NCBI GenBank assembly: GCA_900553155.1
Contig: USCM01000070.1
Location: forward strand, 1 to 8,411
Length of the DNA: 8,411 bases
Source of the DNA: an uncultured Prevotella sp.
Lineage (GTDB): Bacteria; Bacteroidota; Bacteroidia; Bacteroidales; Bacteroidaceae
Direction of reading: 5' to 3'
Of this stretch, positions 1 through 5,580 are shown one piece after another. Numbering within the stretch: position 1 is the first letter of the stretch; each line of letters opens with the position of its first letter. Made by a program: the position numbers and the translations under genes. The notes beneath the pieces were generated by a model. That model saw only the letters and a list, made by a program, of their open reading frames with translations, had not been told where the DNA came from and ran no database searches.

Positions 1-412
1 GTGGTGCGGGCATGCTTTCGAGATTGTTTGTCTTCATCACATAAACGAGATTGTAAAGGCTTTGGGCATAGACGGTAGCATTAACACTCCTTGTTCGTGG
101 TCTTATCGGCCTACAGCTAAGGTAATGGCAGACGAGGAGGCCGATGACGACTTGAAGCATGGAACGCAAATAGACCTGCTTATAGATCGCTCCGACAAAT
201 CTATTTCCATCTGCGAGATGAAGTATTGCAATGGGGAATATGAGATTAGCAAGGCTTACGACACTCATTTGGCACATCGTTTAAAGGTTTTCAAGAAAGT
301 TACGAAGACTACAAAGACGCTTATTCCTACTTTCGTTACGCCGCATGGTCTATTTAATAATATGTATGCAAGAAAGATTAACAGGCAGGTAATAGGAAAC
401 GACTTGTTTTAG
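1..412 (+). CDS. AAA-family ATP-binding protein, C-terminal part (PD-(D/E)XK-like domain), 5' end outside window
   Basis: The reading frame is open from base 2 (first visible residues WCGHAFEIVCLHHI) and ends at TAG 410-412, so about 136 C-terminal residues are visible. A TTG at 62 could be read as a start, but the coding frame clearly continues upstream of it, so the gene is cut by the window edge. The visible part resembles the C-terminal region of Bacteroidetes ATP-binding proteins of the ATPase_2/DUF234 kind: an FE..C..H helix, an 'ALGI.G' segment, then QIDLLIDR followed by ICEMKY. The Asp of QIDLL and the E-x-K of CEMK fit the D...ExK core of PD-(D/E)XK nuclease-fold domains. The protein ends in the family-like 'NDLF'. 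The N-terminal P-loop ATPase half, if present, is not in the window. Cellular role is unknown; such proteins are often multi-copy in these genomes. Family assignment is from motif recognition only. Confidence 0.72.
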   Translation, partial: WCGHAFEIVCLHHINEIVKALGIDGSINTPCSWSYRPTAKVMADEEADDDLKHGTQIDLLIDRSDKSISICEMKYCNGEYEISKAYDTHLAHRLKVFKKVTKTTKTLIPTFVTPHGLFNNMYARKINRQVIGNDLF

Positions 413-442
413 GTTTTGTCTTACAACATTATGTGATACTTC

Positions 443-490
443 AGTGTTAGGTATATGATAGGTGCCACCCATACACCGCGACCTAACACT
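443..490. repeat. 10-bp perfect inverted repeat after the ATP-binding protein gene
   Basis: AGTGTTAGGT (443-452) is the exact reverse complement of ACCTAACACT (481-490). The 28-nt spacer contains a second nested pair, GGTG (461-464) with CACC (474-477), so RNA from either strand could form a long two-part stem. It begins 30 nt after the stop codon at 412. It could be a transcript-end structure or a short palindromic intergenic repeat. There is no U-run after the right arm, so it is not called a terminator. Confidence 0.6.
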
Positions 491-593
491 ATCATTGCTT
501 GTTGATAGCCAATGGGTTACAAAAATACACCCCCGGAAAAATGATAGAATGAGGGGTTGGCGAAAAAAAACATTTATATAGGAGGACAGCACC

Positions 594-653
594 TTGCCGT
601 ACCACACAAGTAGCTATATTATAATAAAACAGGTAGCTTGAGTGGTACGGCAA
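594..653. repeat. Imperfect 17-bp inverted repeat
   Basis: The left arm 594-610 (TTGCCGTACCACACAAG) and the right arm 637-653 (CTTGAGTGGTACGGCAA) are reverse complements over 17 positions with a single mismatch, around a 26-nt AT-rich spacer. The right arm also takes part in the overlapping small hairpin 645-663. Function is unknown. It could be a transcript-end stem for either convergent gene or a small palindromic repeat element. Confidence 0.65.
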
Positions 654-663
654 CATGCCGTAC
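645..663. repeat. 7-bp hairpin overlapping the larger inverted repeat
   Basis: GTACGGC (645-651), a 5-nt loop AACAT, then GCCGTAC (657-663) form a perfect hairpin. GTACGGC is also the partner of GCCGTAC at 597-603 in the larger inverted repeat, so the two stems cannot form together in one RNA. Confidence 0.6.
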
Positions 664-677
664 TTCCTACTATTACC

Positions 678-777
678 AAGGCTTTGTAACATGCCAATAA
701 AGGCTTTGTAACACTCCAATCAAGCCTTAGTGACCGACCAATTAAGGCTTACTTGCCGACCAATTAAGGCTTACTTG
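678..777. repeat. Tandem array of 22-bp units (4 full plus 1 partial)
   Basis: Units start at 678, 700, 722, 744 and 766 (partial), exactly 22 bp apart. Each opens with AAGGCTT (AAGCCTT in the third unit) and closes with a CCAAT block. Units 1 and 2 agree at 19 of 22 positions, units 3 and 4 at 18 of 22, and units 2 and 3 at 15 of 22, so the array looks like two sub-families. The third unit's AAGCCTTA (722-729) is the reverse complement of TAAGGCTT (743-750), giving an internal dyad. The partial unit (766-777) crosses the stop codon of the AraC gene (771-773), so the last codons of that gene are repeat-derived or repeat-shared. No CRISPR: there are no spacers. Confidence 0.8.
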
Positions 778-1628
778 TTGTAGAACTGGCGGTCGGTTAC
801 AATCTGGCGCTTTGTTAGTAGGCCCTCGGCATATTCCTTTGGCGACATACCGCGGTTGTTCTTGAAGCAGCGGTTGAAGTAGGGCACGTCGTTGAATCCC
901 ACCATATAGCACACCTCTGTAATGTTGAACGAGCCTTGGCGCAGCAGATAGCAGGCGCGGTCTACACGCAGCTTGTTGAGGTATGTGATGTAGGTCTGTC
1001 CTGTGGCCTTCTTGAAGAAGGTGCAGAACGACGAGCGGTTCATGCCCACGTGGTCGGCTATCATGTCGATGGTGATGGTGCGTGCGTAGTGCGACTGTGT
1101 GAACTCCTTGACCTTCTTGATGCGCTCAGATGTGCGGTCGTTCTCGGAGAAGCGTCCAACGATGGTTGCCGACTCCTCGCGTTTGGAGAGCAACAGCAGC
1201 AGGCGGAAGATGAAGGGCAGCATCTCGCTTTGCTCCTCGCTTGCCATTTTGGCGAGCATCTCTGCCAAGATGTTGGTGGTGTTCTCGTCGAACGACAGTA
1301 CCGACGATACCGACTTGACGCGCTCCAGGCGCTCCGTAAGCTCGGGGAAGGCGCTTACGCAACGGTCTATAAACTCGGTCTTAAAGGTAAGGGTGTAGTA
1401 GGCTATACAACCGTCGTGGTCGGTATAGTTGTCGTCAAACTTCCAGCAGTGTGGTATGTGAGGCGGTATAAATGCAAGGCTACCTGCGGCAAACTCTGTC
1501 TCAGAATCGCCGAGTATACGTTTGCCACGTCCAAAAACGATGTAAGTGAGCTCCCAAGAGTCCTGGCGGTGCAATGGAAGTTGCTCACATGGCTTCATTC
1601 TTTTGTACTCAAATTTGTAAAGATCCAT
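771..1628 (-). CDS. AraC-family transcriptional regulator with N-terminal cupin
   Basis: This 285-aa protein starts at ATG (complement of 1626-1628). Residues about 18-65 form an AraC-type cupin sensor: H20 is followed by ELTYIVFGRG, and 'AAGSLAFIPPHIPHCW' (47-62) is typical of the ligand-binding beta-barrel. Residues about 167-268 are the double helix-turn-helix. The first HTH is around 187-210 (IADHVGMNRSSFCTFFKKATG) and the second around 236-260, including the hallmark 'GFNDVPYFNRCFK' and 'GMSPKEY'. It should bind DNA near a promoter and respond to a small molecule, often a sugar, through the cupin; the ligand and targets cannot be told from sequence. It is divergent from the ATPase-DUF4435 pair, 446 bp away, and converges on the repeat-rich gap. 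Length and architecture are normal for the family. A dyad lies over its candidate promoter. Confidence 0.93.
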   Translation of the reverse strand: MDLYKFEYKRMKPCEQLPLHRQDSWELTYIVFGRGKRILGDSETEFAAGSLAFIPPHIPHCWKFDDNYTDHDGCIAYYTLTFKTEFIDRCVSAFPELTERLERVKSVSSVLSFDENTTNILAEMLAKMASEEQSEMLPFIFRLLLLLSKREESATIVGRFSENDRTSERIKKVKEFTQSHYARTITIDMIADHVGMNRSSFCTFFKKATGQTYITYLNKLRVDRACYLLRQGSFNITEVCYMVGFNDVPYFNRCFKNNRGMSPKEYAEGLLTKRQIVTDRQFYNK

Positions 1629-1670
1629 ATCCGTAGTAATGTTAATTCTTTTTTATTATATTAGTGTTGG

Positions 1671-1712
1671 TTTTTGTGAAATTGATTAGTTATTACTAAT
1701 CAATCACAAAAA
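1671..1712. promoter_or_regulatory. Long dyad over the araC-type gene promoter (possible operator)
   Basis: ATTGATTAGT (1681-1690), loop TATT, ACTAATCAAT (1695-1704) is a perfect 10-bp inverted repeat. It is extended by TTTTTGTG (1671-1678) and CACAAAAA (1705-1712), a further perfect 8 bp, interrupted only by AA at 1679-1680. The total is an 18-bp stem with a 2-nt bulge. The right outer arm overlaps the candidate minus-strand -7 box at 1707-1714. This position suits an operator, for example for autoregulation, or a 5' leader hairpin of the regulator mRNA. Confidence 0.6.
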
Positions 1713-1714
1713 TA
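1707..1714 (-). promoter_or_regulatory. Candidate -7 box for the AraC-family gene
   Basis: On the minus strand this reads TATTTTTG, matching the Bacteroidetes -7 consensus TAnnTTTG. The transcript would start near 1702 and give a leader of about 74 nt. No TTTG -33 element is seen at the usual 19-21-nt spacing, so this rests on one short motif in AT-rich DNA. Confidence 0.4.
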
Positions 1715-1820
1715 CGATTATTAATTGATATCTGTTTCTTTTTTAACATTTATAAGGTTTTTATCGCATTGATTTAATTATCCCAACATACTTATGTTTT
1801 ATCTTTTATACACGATTTTC

Positions 1821-1845
1821 AATCGTTCATACACAATAAACGATT
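1821..1845. repeat. 7-bp inverted repeat in the divergent region
   Basis: AATCGTT (1821-1827) and AACGATT (1839-1845) are reverse complements separated by 11 nt. Centre-to-centre spacing is 18 bp, nearly two helical turns, as expected for a dimeric regulator site, but a chance match in AT-rich DNA is quite possible. Confidence 0.3.
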
Positions 1846-2040
1846 ATTTATGCCAAAGATACGACATTTTGTACATACTAACAAAAATCATTGGTAAATT
1901 TAAGACTTATTATTGTTTTCGTCTCCTTAAGGCATCGTTATGCTATCCATATATTTCATTTTTACTCTAAAATTAGTATAATTAACCCTAACGCCATAAA
2001 AAAGACGGGCTGCGGTAATACACCTTTTGGAAATAATTTA

Positions 2041-2048
2041 TAAATTTG
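2041..2048 (+). promoter_or_regulatory. Candidate -7 box for the ATPase-DUF4435 operon
   Basis: TAAATTTG matches TAnnTTTG, 26 nt before the ATG at 2075, implying a leader of about 20 nt. A TTTG at 2026-2029 is only 11 nt upstream, too close to be the usual -33 element. Confidence 0.5.
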
Positions 2049-2074
2049 TGGAAACCTAAAAACAACTGCACGTT

Positions 2075-2902
2075 ATGAAATATGCCGAATACATCAAACA
2101 GATAGAGATAGACTCGCTTTGGAGCGGACGCCGCCATGTGGTATGGAATTTGGACCGCCAGGTAAACATACTTAGTGGTATAAACGGTGTGGGCAAGAGC
2201 ACCATCCTCAACAAGGTGGTAAAGGGCTTGGCATCGGGGGGCGAGTTTCCGAGCCACATGCTTAAGGGCGTGCGCATAAGTGTGGAGCCGGAGGACGCCA
2301 AGTGGATAAGGTACGACGTTATACGCTCGTTTGACAGGCCCATACTTAACCTCGACGCTGTGGGCAAACTGAACACTGCCCTGTCCGACCTCACTACCGA
2401 GCTGGACCTGCAGCTGTTCTTCCTGCAGCGCAAGTATCTCGACTATCAGGTCAACATTGGCAACCGCATCATTGCCTGTCTGCAAAGCGGCGATGCCGAT
2501 ACGGCGCTTAAGGCGCAGAAGATATCGGCGCCCAAGAAGACTTTCCAGGACCTTATCGACGACCTCTTTGCCGAGACAGGCAAGCGCATTGTGCGCACGG
2601 AGAACGAGATTAGGTTCTCGCAGATAGGCGAGACGCTTACGCCCTACCAGCTGTCGAGCGGCGAGAAGCAGATGCTCGTCATTATGCTTACGGTGCTTGT
2701 GGAGGACCAGCAGCCATACGTGCTCTTTATGGACGAGCCTGAGGTGAGCCTGCACATCGACTGGCAGCAGAGGCTTATAGACCTTATCCTTACCCTTAAC
2801 CCCAACGTACAGATAATATTGACCACCCACTCGCCTGCCGTCATCATGAACGGATGGGCCGACCGTGTGACCGAGGTGAGCGATATTACCGACCAAATCT
2901 AA
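2075..2902 (+). CDS. Compact ABC/RecF-like ATPase paired with a DUF4435 protein
   Basis: This 275-aa soluble AAA_21/AAA_15-type P-loop ATPase has all catalytic motifs in order. Walker A is GINGVGKST (35-43), the ABC signature LSSGEKQ is at 193-199, Walker B is YVLFMDE (215-221) with catalytic E221, the D-loop region is SLHID (225-229), and the H-loop is TTHSPA with H252. The signature motif implies a head-to-tail ATP-bound dimer, as in RecF, SMC and OLD proteins. The segment between Walker A and the signature (about 150 residues) is short, leaving no room for a long Rad50-like coiled coil. The start at 2075 gives MKYAEYIKQIEI, a normal first beta-strand. The next gene begins 5 nt after the stop, so the two are surely co-transcribed. 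By analogy with AriA-AriB and split OLD systems, it may sense a trigger and control the partner; this is inference. The substrate is unknown. Confidence 0.85.
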   Translation: MKYAEYIKQIEIDSLWSGRRHVVWNLDRQVNILSGINGVGKSTILNKVVKGLASGGEFPSHMLKGVRISVEPEDAKWIRYDVIRSFDRPILNLDAVGKLNTALSDLTTELDLQLFFLQRKYLDYQVNIGNRIIACLQSGDADTALKAQKISAPKKTFQDLIDDLFAETGKRIVRTENEIRFSQIGETLTPYQLSSGEKQMLVIMLTVLVEDQQPYVLFMDEPEVSLHIDWQQRLIDLILTLNPNVQIILTTHSPAVIMNGWADRVTEVSDITDQI

Positions 2903-2907
2903 GGCTT

Positions 2908-3903
2908 ATGGCTAAACGACTGCGCGACAGCATAACGTCGCAATACATTGAGGCCGCCAACCGCCTTAACTCGCAGAAGGCGCGCCGACGCATCGTGGCT
3001 TATGTGGAGAGCTACGATGACGTGTTCTTCTGGCGCTCCATTCTGGCGCAGTTCGAGAACGGCGAGCGCTATTTTGAGGTGATGCTGCCCTCGCGTCTCG
3101 AGCATCTCGAGCGTGGCAAGAAGGCTGCCATAATGAGCCTGATATCCGACGGAGCCATTGGCAAGGACATGATAGCCTGTGTGGATGCCGACTACGACTA
3201 CCTGCAGCAGGGCGCCACGCCAACGTCCAAAACCATATTGGACAGCCCCTACATCTTCCACACCTACGCTTATGCCATAGAGAATATGCAGTGCTACGCC
3301 CCGTCGCTGCACGAGATATGCGTGGCTGTAACGCTAAACGACAGCCCCAAGTTCAACTTCGAGACCTTCCTTGCCGAGTTTTCCACAACCATCTTCCCGC
3401 TGTTTGTATGGAATATATGGTCGTACCGCACCTCGTCCACGCAGAAGTTCTCCATCACCGACTTTCTGCGCGCTATCGAGATGGGCAATATTTCGCCAGA
3501 TACGGCAGCCGAGCAGCTTGCCACCCTGCGCCGTAGGGTGGCCCACCGCATCAACATCCTGCAACGCCAGCACCCCGACGCCAAGGAGAGTTATCTCAAG
3601 ATAAAGGACGAGCTTAAGCAGCTTGGCGTGCTTCCGGCGCAGACGTACATGTACATACAGGGCCACTTCCTGTTCGACAAGATAGTGATGCCGCTTATGA
3701 AGAAGGTGTGCAACCTGCTTATGCGGGAGCGGGAGCGCGAGATATCCCGGCAGAGCCTGCACTCCACACAGTACAACAACGAGATGTCGTGCTACTCGTC
3801 GAGCGTGGCAGACGTGCAGCTTATGATGCGCCGCAATATAGGGTTTACCAATTCGGAGCAGTATAAGAGGATTGTGGACGACCTCGAGAAAAGAATAGAA
3901 TGA
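2908..3903 (+). CDS. DUF4435 / Toprim-like protein, partner of the upstream ATPase
   Basis: This 331-aa protein starts at ATG 2908; the frame is open upstream to 2854, but that would overlap the ATPase gene. Its N-terminal half looks like DUF4435, a Toprim-type fold. 'RIVAYVESYDD' (28-38) supplies the conserved Glu (E34), a GKKAAI segment lies at 70-75, 'MIACVDADYDYL' (88-99) supplies the DxD metal-binding pair D93/D95 with D97 beyond, and an 'AIENMQCY' motif follows. In Toprim enzymes these acids bind divalent metal for phosphodiester chemistry. The motif is VES rather than the common VEG. The C-terminal half is helical, has a basic/acidic stretch (REREREISR) and is not recognised. DUF4435 next to an ABC-type ATPase is the domain pairing of PARIS (AriB with AriA). 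A nuclease role is plausible but unproven. No signal peptide or membrane segment is apparent. Confidence 0.75.
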   Translation: MAKRLRDSITSQYIEAANRLNSQKARRRIVAYVESYDDVFFWRSILAQFENGERYFEVMLPSRLEHLERGKKAAIMSLISDGAIGKDMIACVDADYDYLQQGATPTSKTILDSPYIFHTYAYAIENMQCYAPSLHEICVAVTLNDSPKFNFETFLAEFSTTIFPLFVWNIWSYRTSSTQKFSITDFLRAIEMGNISPDTAAEQLATLRRRVAHRINILQRQHPDAKESYLKIKDELKQLGVLPAQTYMYIQGHFLFDKIVMPLMKKVCNLLMREREREISRQSLHSTQYNNEMSCYSSSVADVQLMMRRNIGFTNSEQYKRIVDDLEKRIE

Positions 3904-3959
3904 TGCTGTAAGTTTGTACAGATGCTATGGTTTTGCACTAAAAATTCAGTTATTTTTTG

Positions 3960-3967
3960 TACCTTTG
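3960..3967 (+). promoter_or_regulatory. Candidate -7 box for cca
   Basis: TACCTTTG matches TAnnTTTG exactly, 30 nt before the ATG at 3998. A TTTG at 3932-3935 is 24 nt upstream, a little farther than the usual 19-21 nt. This promoter in the 94-bp gap means cca need not depend on the upstream operon. Confidence 0.6.
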
Positions 3968-3997
3968 TGCACGATTTTAGTATTGCAATATAAAGAC

Positions 3998-5458
3998 ATG
4001 AAGTTATACAGTGATGCCGAACTGGCACAGATACTCGACAAGAAGATATTTCATAAGATAGGCGAAGTGGCCGACGAGATGCATGTAGAGTGCTATCTTG
4101 TGGGCGGATATGTACGCGATATATTCCTCGAACGCCCCACCAACGACATTGATGTGGTGGTGGTGGGCAGCGGCATTGATGTGGCAAAGGCGCTGCAAAA
4201 GAAGCTCGGGCTTAACCCCAAGACAGGCAAGCCGCGCGCTCATCTTGCCGTATACCGCAACTTCGGCACTGCCCAGGTGAAATATTACGACACCGAGGTA
4301 GAGTTTGTGGGTGCCCGACGCGAGAGCTACGACCGCAACTCGCGCAAGCCTGTGGTAGAGGACGGCACACTGGAGGACGACCAGAACCGCCGCGACTTTA
4401 CCATCAACGCTATGGCGGTGTGCCTTAACCAGGACCGCTTTGGCGAGCTTGTCGACCCCTTCGACGGCATATACGACCTTGAGGACGGCATAATACGCAC
4501 GCCGCTCGACCCCGACATCACCTTCTCCGACGACCCGTTGCGCATGATGCGCTGCGTACGGTTCTCGGCACAGTTGCGCTTCTATATCGACGACGAAACC
4601 TTCGACGCACTTGGCCGTAACGCCGAGCGCATCAAGATAGTGAGCGGAGAGCGCATTGCCGACGAGCTTAACAAGATAATGAAGACCCCACAGCCAAGCC
4701 GCGGCTTTGTGGAACTGCAGCGCTGCGGACTGCTGCAGCTCATCATACCGGAGCTTGCAGCCCTCGACATCGTGGAGACGCGCAACGGCAGAGCACATAA
4801 AAACAACTTCTACCACACACTTGAGGTGGTTGACAATGTGGCTAAGAACAGCGACAACCTATGGCTGCGCTGGGCGGCACTGTTCCACGACATAGGCAAG
4901 CCTAAGTCGAAGCGTTGGGAACCGGCTGCCGGATGGACTTTCCACAACCACAACTACCTCGGCGCCAAGATGATACCGTCCATCTTCCGCCGCATGAAGT
5001 TGCCTATGGACGCCAAGATGAAGTATGTGGAGAAGCTTGTCGACCTGCACATGCGCCCCATTGTTATAGCCGACGAGGAGGTTACCGACTCGGCTGTAAG
5101 ACGCCTTATGAACGATGCCGGCGACGACATCGACGACTTGATGACGCTGTGCGAGGCCGACATCACATCGAAGAACGAGGTTAGGAAGAAGCAGTTTCGC
5201 GAGAACTTCCGCATGGTGCGCGAGAAGCTTGCCGACCTTAAGGAGCGCGACTATAAGCGCTTGCTGCAGCCTGTGGTGGACGGCAACGAGATAATGGAGC
5301 TTTTCGGACTGAAGCCGTGCCGCGAGGTGGGGCTGCTTAAGCAATATCTTAAGGACGCCGTGCTCGACAACCGCGTTGCCAATGAGCACGAGCCGCTTAT
5401 GCAGCTGCTTACAGCCAAAGCCAAAGAAATGGGACTTGAGCCATTGCCCAAAGCATAA
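3998..5458 (+). CDS. cca: CCA tRNA nucleotidyltransferase with HD domain
   Basis: This 486-aa enzyme adds or repairs the 3'-terminal CCA of tRNAs from CTP and ATP in the cytoplasm. Class II nucleotidyltransferase motifs are all visible: GGYVRD (36-41), the DxD metal-binding pair D50/D52 in NDIDVVVVG, a third acidic residue E102 in EVEF, RRDFTINAMA (131-140), and DDPLRMMRCVRF (178-189) as the base-selecting motif. The first residue of that last motif is Asp where many homologues have Glu. The C-terminal part is an HD phosphohydrolase domain, with H273 in NNFYHTLEVVD and HDIGKP from H297/D298, so a phosphatase/phosphodiesterase side activity on 2',3'-cyclic ends is possible. The ATG at 3998 is preferred over an upstream TTG at 3914 because a promoter box lies between them and the family begins near this Met. 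No Shine-Dalgarno is seen. It follows the ATPase-DUF4435 pair on the same strand. Confidence 0.95.
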   Translation: MKLYSDAELAQILDKKIFHKIGEVADEMHVECYLVGGYVRDIFLERPTNDIDVVVVGSGIDVAKALQKKLGLNPKTGKPRAHLAVYRNFGTAQVKYYDTEVEFVGARRESYDRNSRKPVVEDGTLEDDQNRRDFTINAMAVCLNQDRFGELVDPFDGIYDLEDGIIRTPLDPDITFSDDPLRMMRCVRFSAQLRFYIDDETFDALGRNAERIKIVSGERIADELNKIMKTPQPSRGFVELQRCGLLQLIIPELAALDIVETRNGRAHKNNFYHTLEVVDNVAKNSDNLWLRWAALFHDIGKPKSKRWEPAAGWTFHNHNYLGAKMIPSIFRRMKLPMDAKMKYVEKLVDLHMRPIVIADEEVTDSAVRRLMNDAGDDIDDLMTLCEADITSKNEVRKKQFRENFRMVREKLADLKERDYKRLLQPVVDGNEIMELFGLKPCREVGLLKQYLKDAVLDNRVANEHEPLMQLLTAKAKEMGLEPLPKA

Positions 5459-5476
5459 GGGCAGTGGGCTTAAGCC
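5445..5476 (+). terminator. Weak stem-loop and palindrome at the end of cca
   Basis: TGCCC (5445-5449) pairs with GGGCA (5459-5463) across a 9-nt loop that contains the stop codon. It is followed by the perfect palindrome GGCTTAAGCC (5467-5476) and then AT-rich DNA (AAATTATTT). The stem is short and there is no real U-run, so this is only a possible transcript end. Confidence 0.25.
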
Positions 5477-5529
5477 TAAATTATTTAATCCTTTTGCCGC
5501 AAAAGCATACTTATATATAAAAAAAGTAG

Positions 5530-5537
5530 TAACTTTG
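5530..5537 (+). promoter_or_regulatory. Candidate -7 box for purL
   Basis: TAACTTTG matches TAnnTTTG, 43 nt before the ATG at 5581, giving a leader of roughly 38 nt. No TTTG is found at the usual -33 spacing. A small inverted repeat, CTTTTG-CCG-CAAAAG (5491-5505), lies just upstream of the promoter region and could be a regulator site, but no known purine operator is recognised. Confidence 0.55.
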
Positions 5538-5580
5538 CAGACAAATCAGAATTTAATTTCCAAAACACTATACAAGCAGT

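Larger units (their letters stand above)
413..770. other. Convergent intergenic region with dense inverted and tandem repeats
   Basis: About 360 bases lie between the stop of the ATP-binding protein (+) and the stop of the AraC regulator (-). No convincing gene is present: the short open frames here have no family-like features and overlap the repeats. The region holds a 10-bp inverted repeat (443-490), an A8 run (563-570), an imperfect 17-bp inverted repeat (594-653) overlapping a tight hairpin (645-663), and 22-bp tandem units (678-777). Because both flanking genes end here, transcription termination is one natural role. However, no arm is followed directly by a long T-run on either strand, so a standard intrinsic terminator is not evident. 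Confidence 0.8.
1629..2074. other. AT-rich divergent intergenic region
   Basis: These 446 bases separate the starts of the AraC gene (-) and the ATPase gene (+). They are strikingly AT-rich compared with the coding DNA on both sides. They hold candidate -7 promoter boxes for both genes, a long dyad on the AraC side (1671-1712) and a 7-bp inverted repeat (1821-1845). The stretch from about 1850 to 2020 shows no gene and no clear structure by eye. The length exceeds what two promoters need, leaving room for regulator sites or a small RNA, but nothing specific supports either. Confidence 0.75.

Noticed and set aside
56..64. AAGGCTTTG matching the tandem unit head, also present near 7731 and as TAAGGCTTA at 2900-2908
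   Set aside because: Short matches, mostly inside coding DNA (Lys-Ala-Leu codons), are expected by chance and do not continue into a full unit.
508..561. GCCAA...TTGGC with CCCC...GGGG as a possible stem before the A8 run
   Set aside because: Pairing is discontinuous with a large bulge and an 18-nt loop, so it is not convincing.
350..719. Two short minus-strand frames (85 and 75 codons) in the convergent gap
   Set aside because: They run through inverted and tandem repeats, overlap each other and lack gene-like features.
678..777. CRISPR array
   Set aside because: The 22-bp units abut directly with no unique spacers, and no cas gene is present.
936..1664. 242-codon plus-strand frame opposite the AraC gene
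   Set aside because: The minus-strand frame encodes a textbook cupin plus double HTH. The plus-strand product is low-complexity and unlike any protein.
1988..2896. 302-codon open frame antisense to the ATPase gene
   Set aside because: It mirrors the sense gene, which has every ABC ATPase motif. The antisense translation has no recognisable domain.
3906..3921. CTGTA-agtttg-TACAG stem-loop after the DUF4435 gene as a terminator
   Set aside because: The stem is only 5 bp with no U-run, too weak to call.
4004..4816. 270-codon open frame antisense to cca
   Set aside because: It lies wholly inside a clear cca gene and results from sense codon bias. It has no family-like features.
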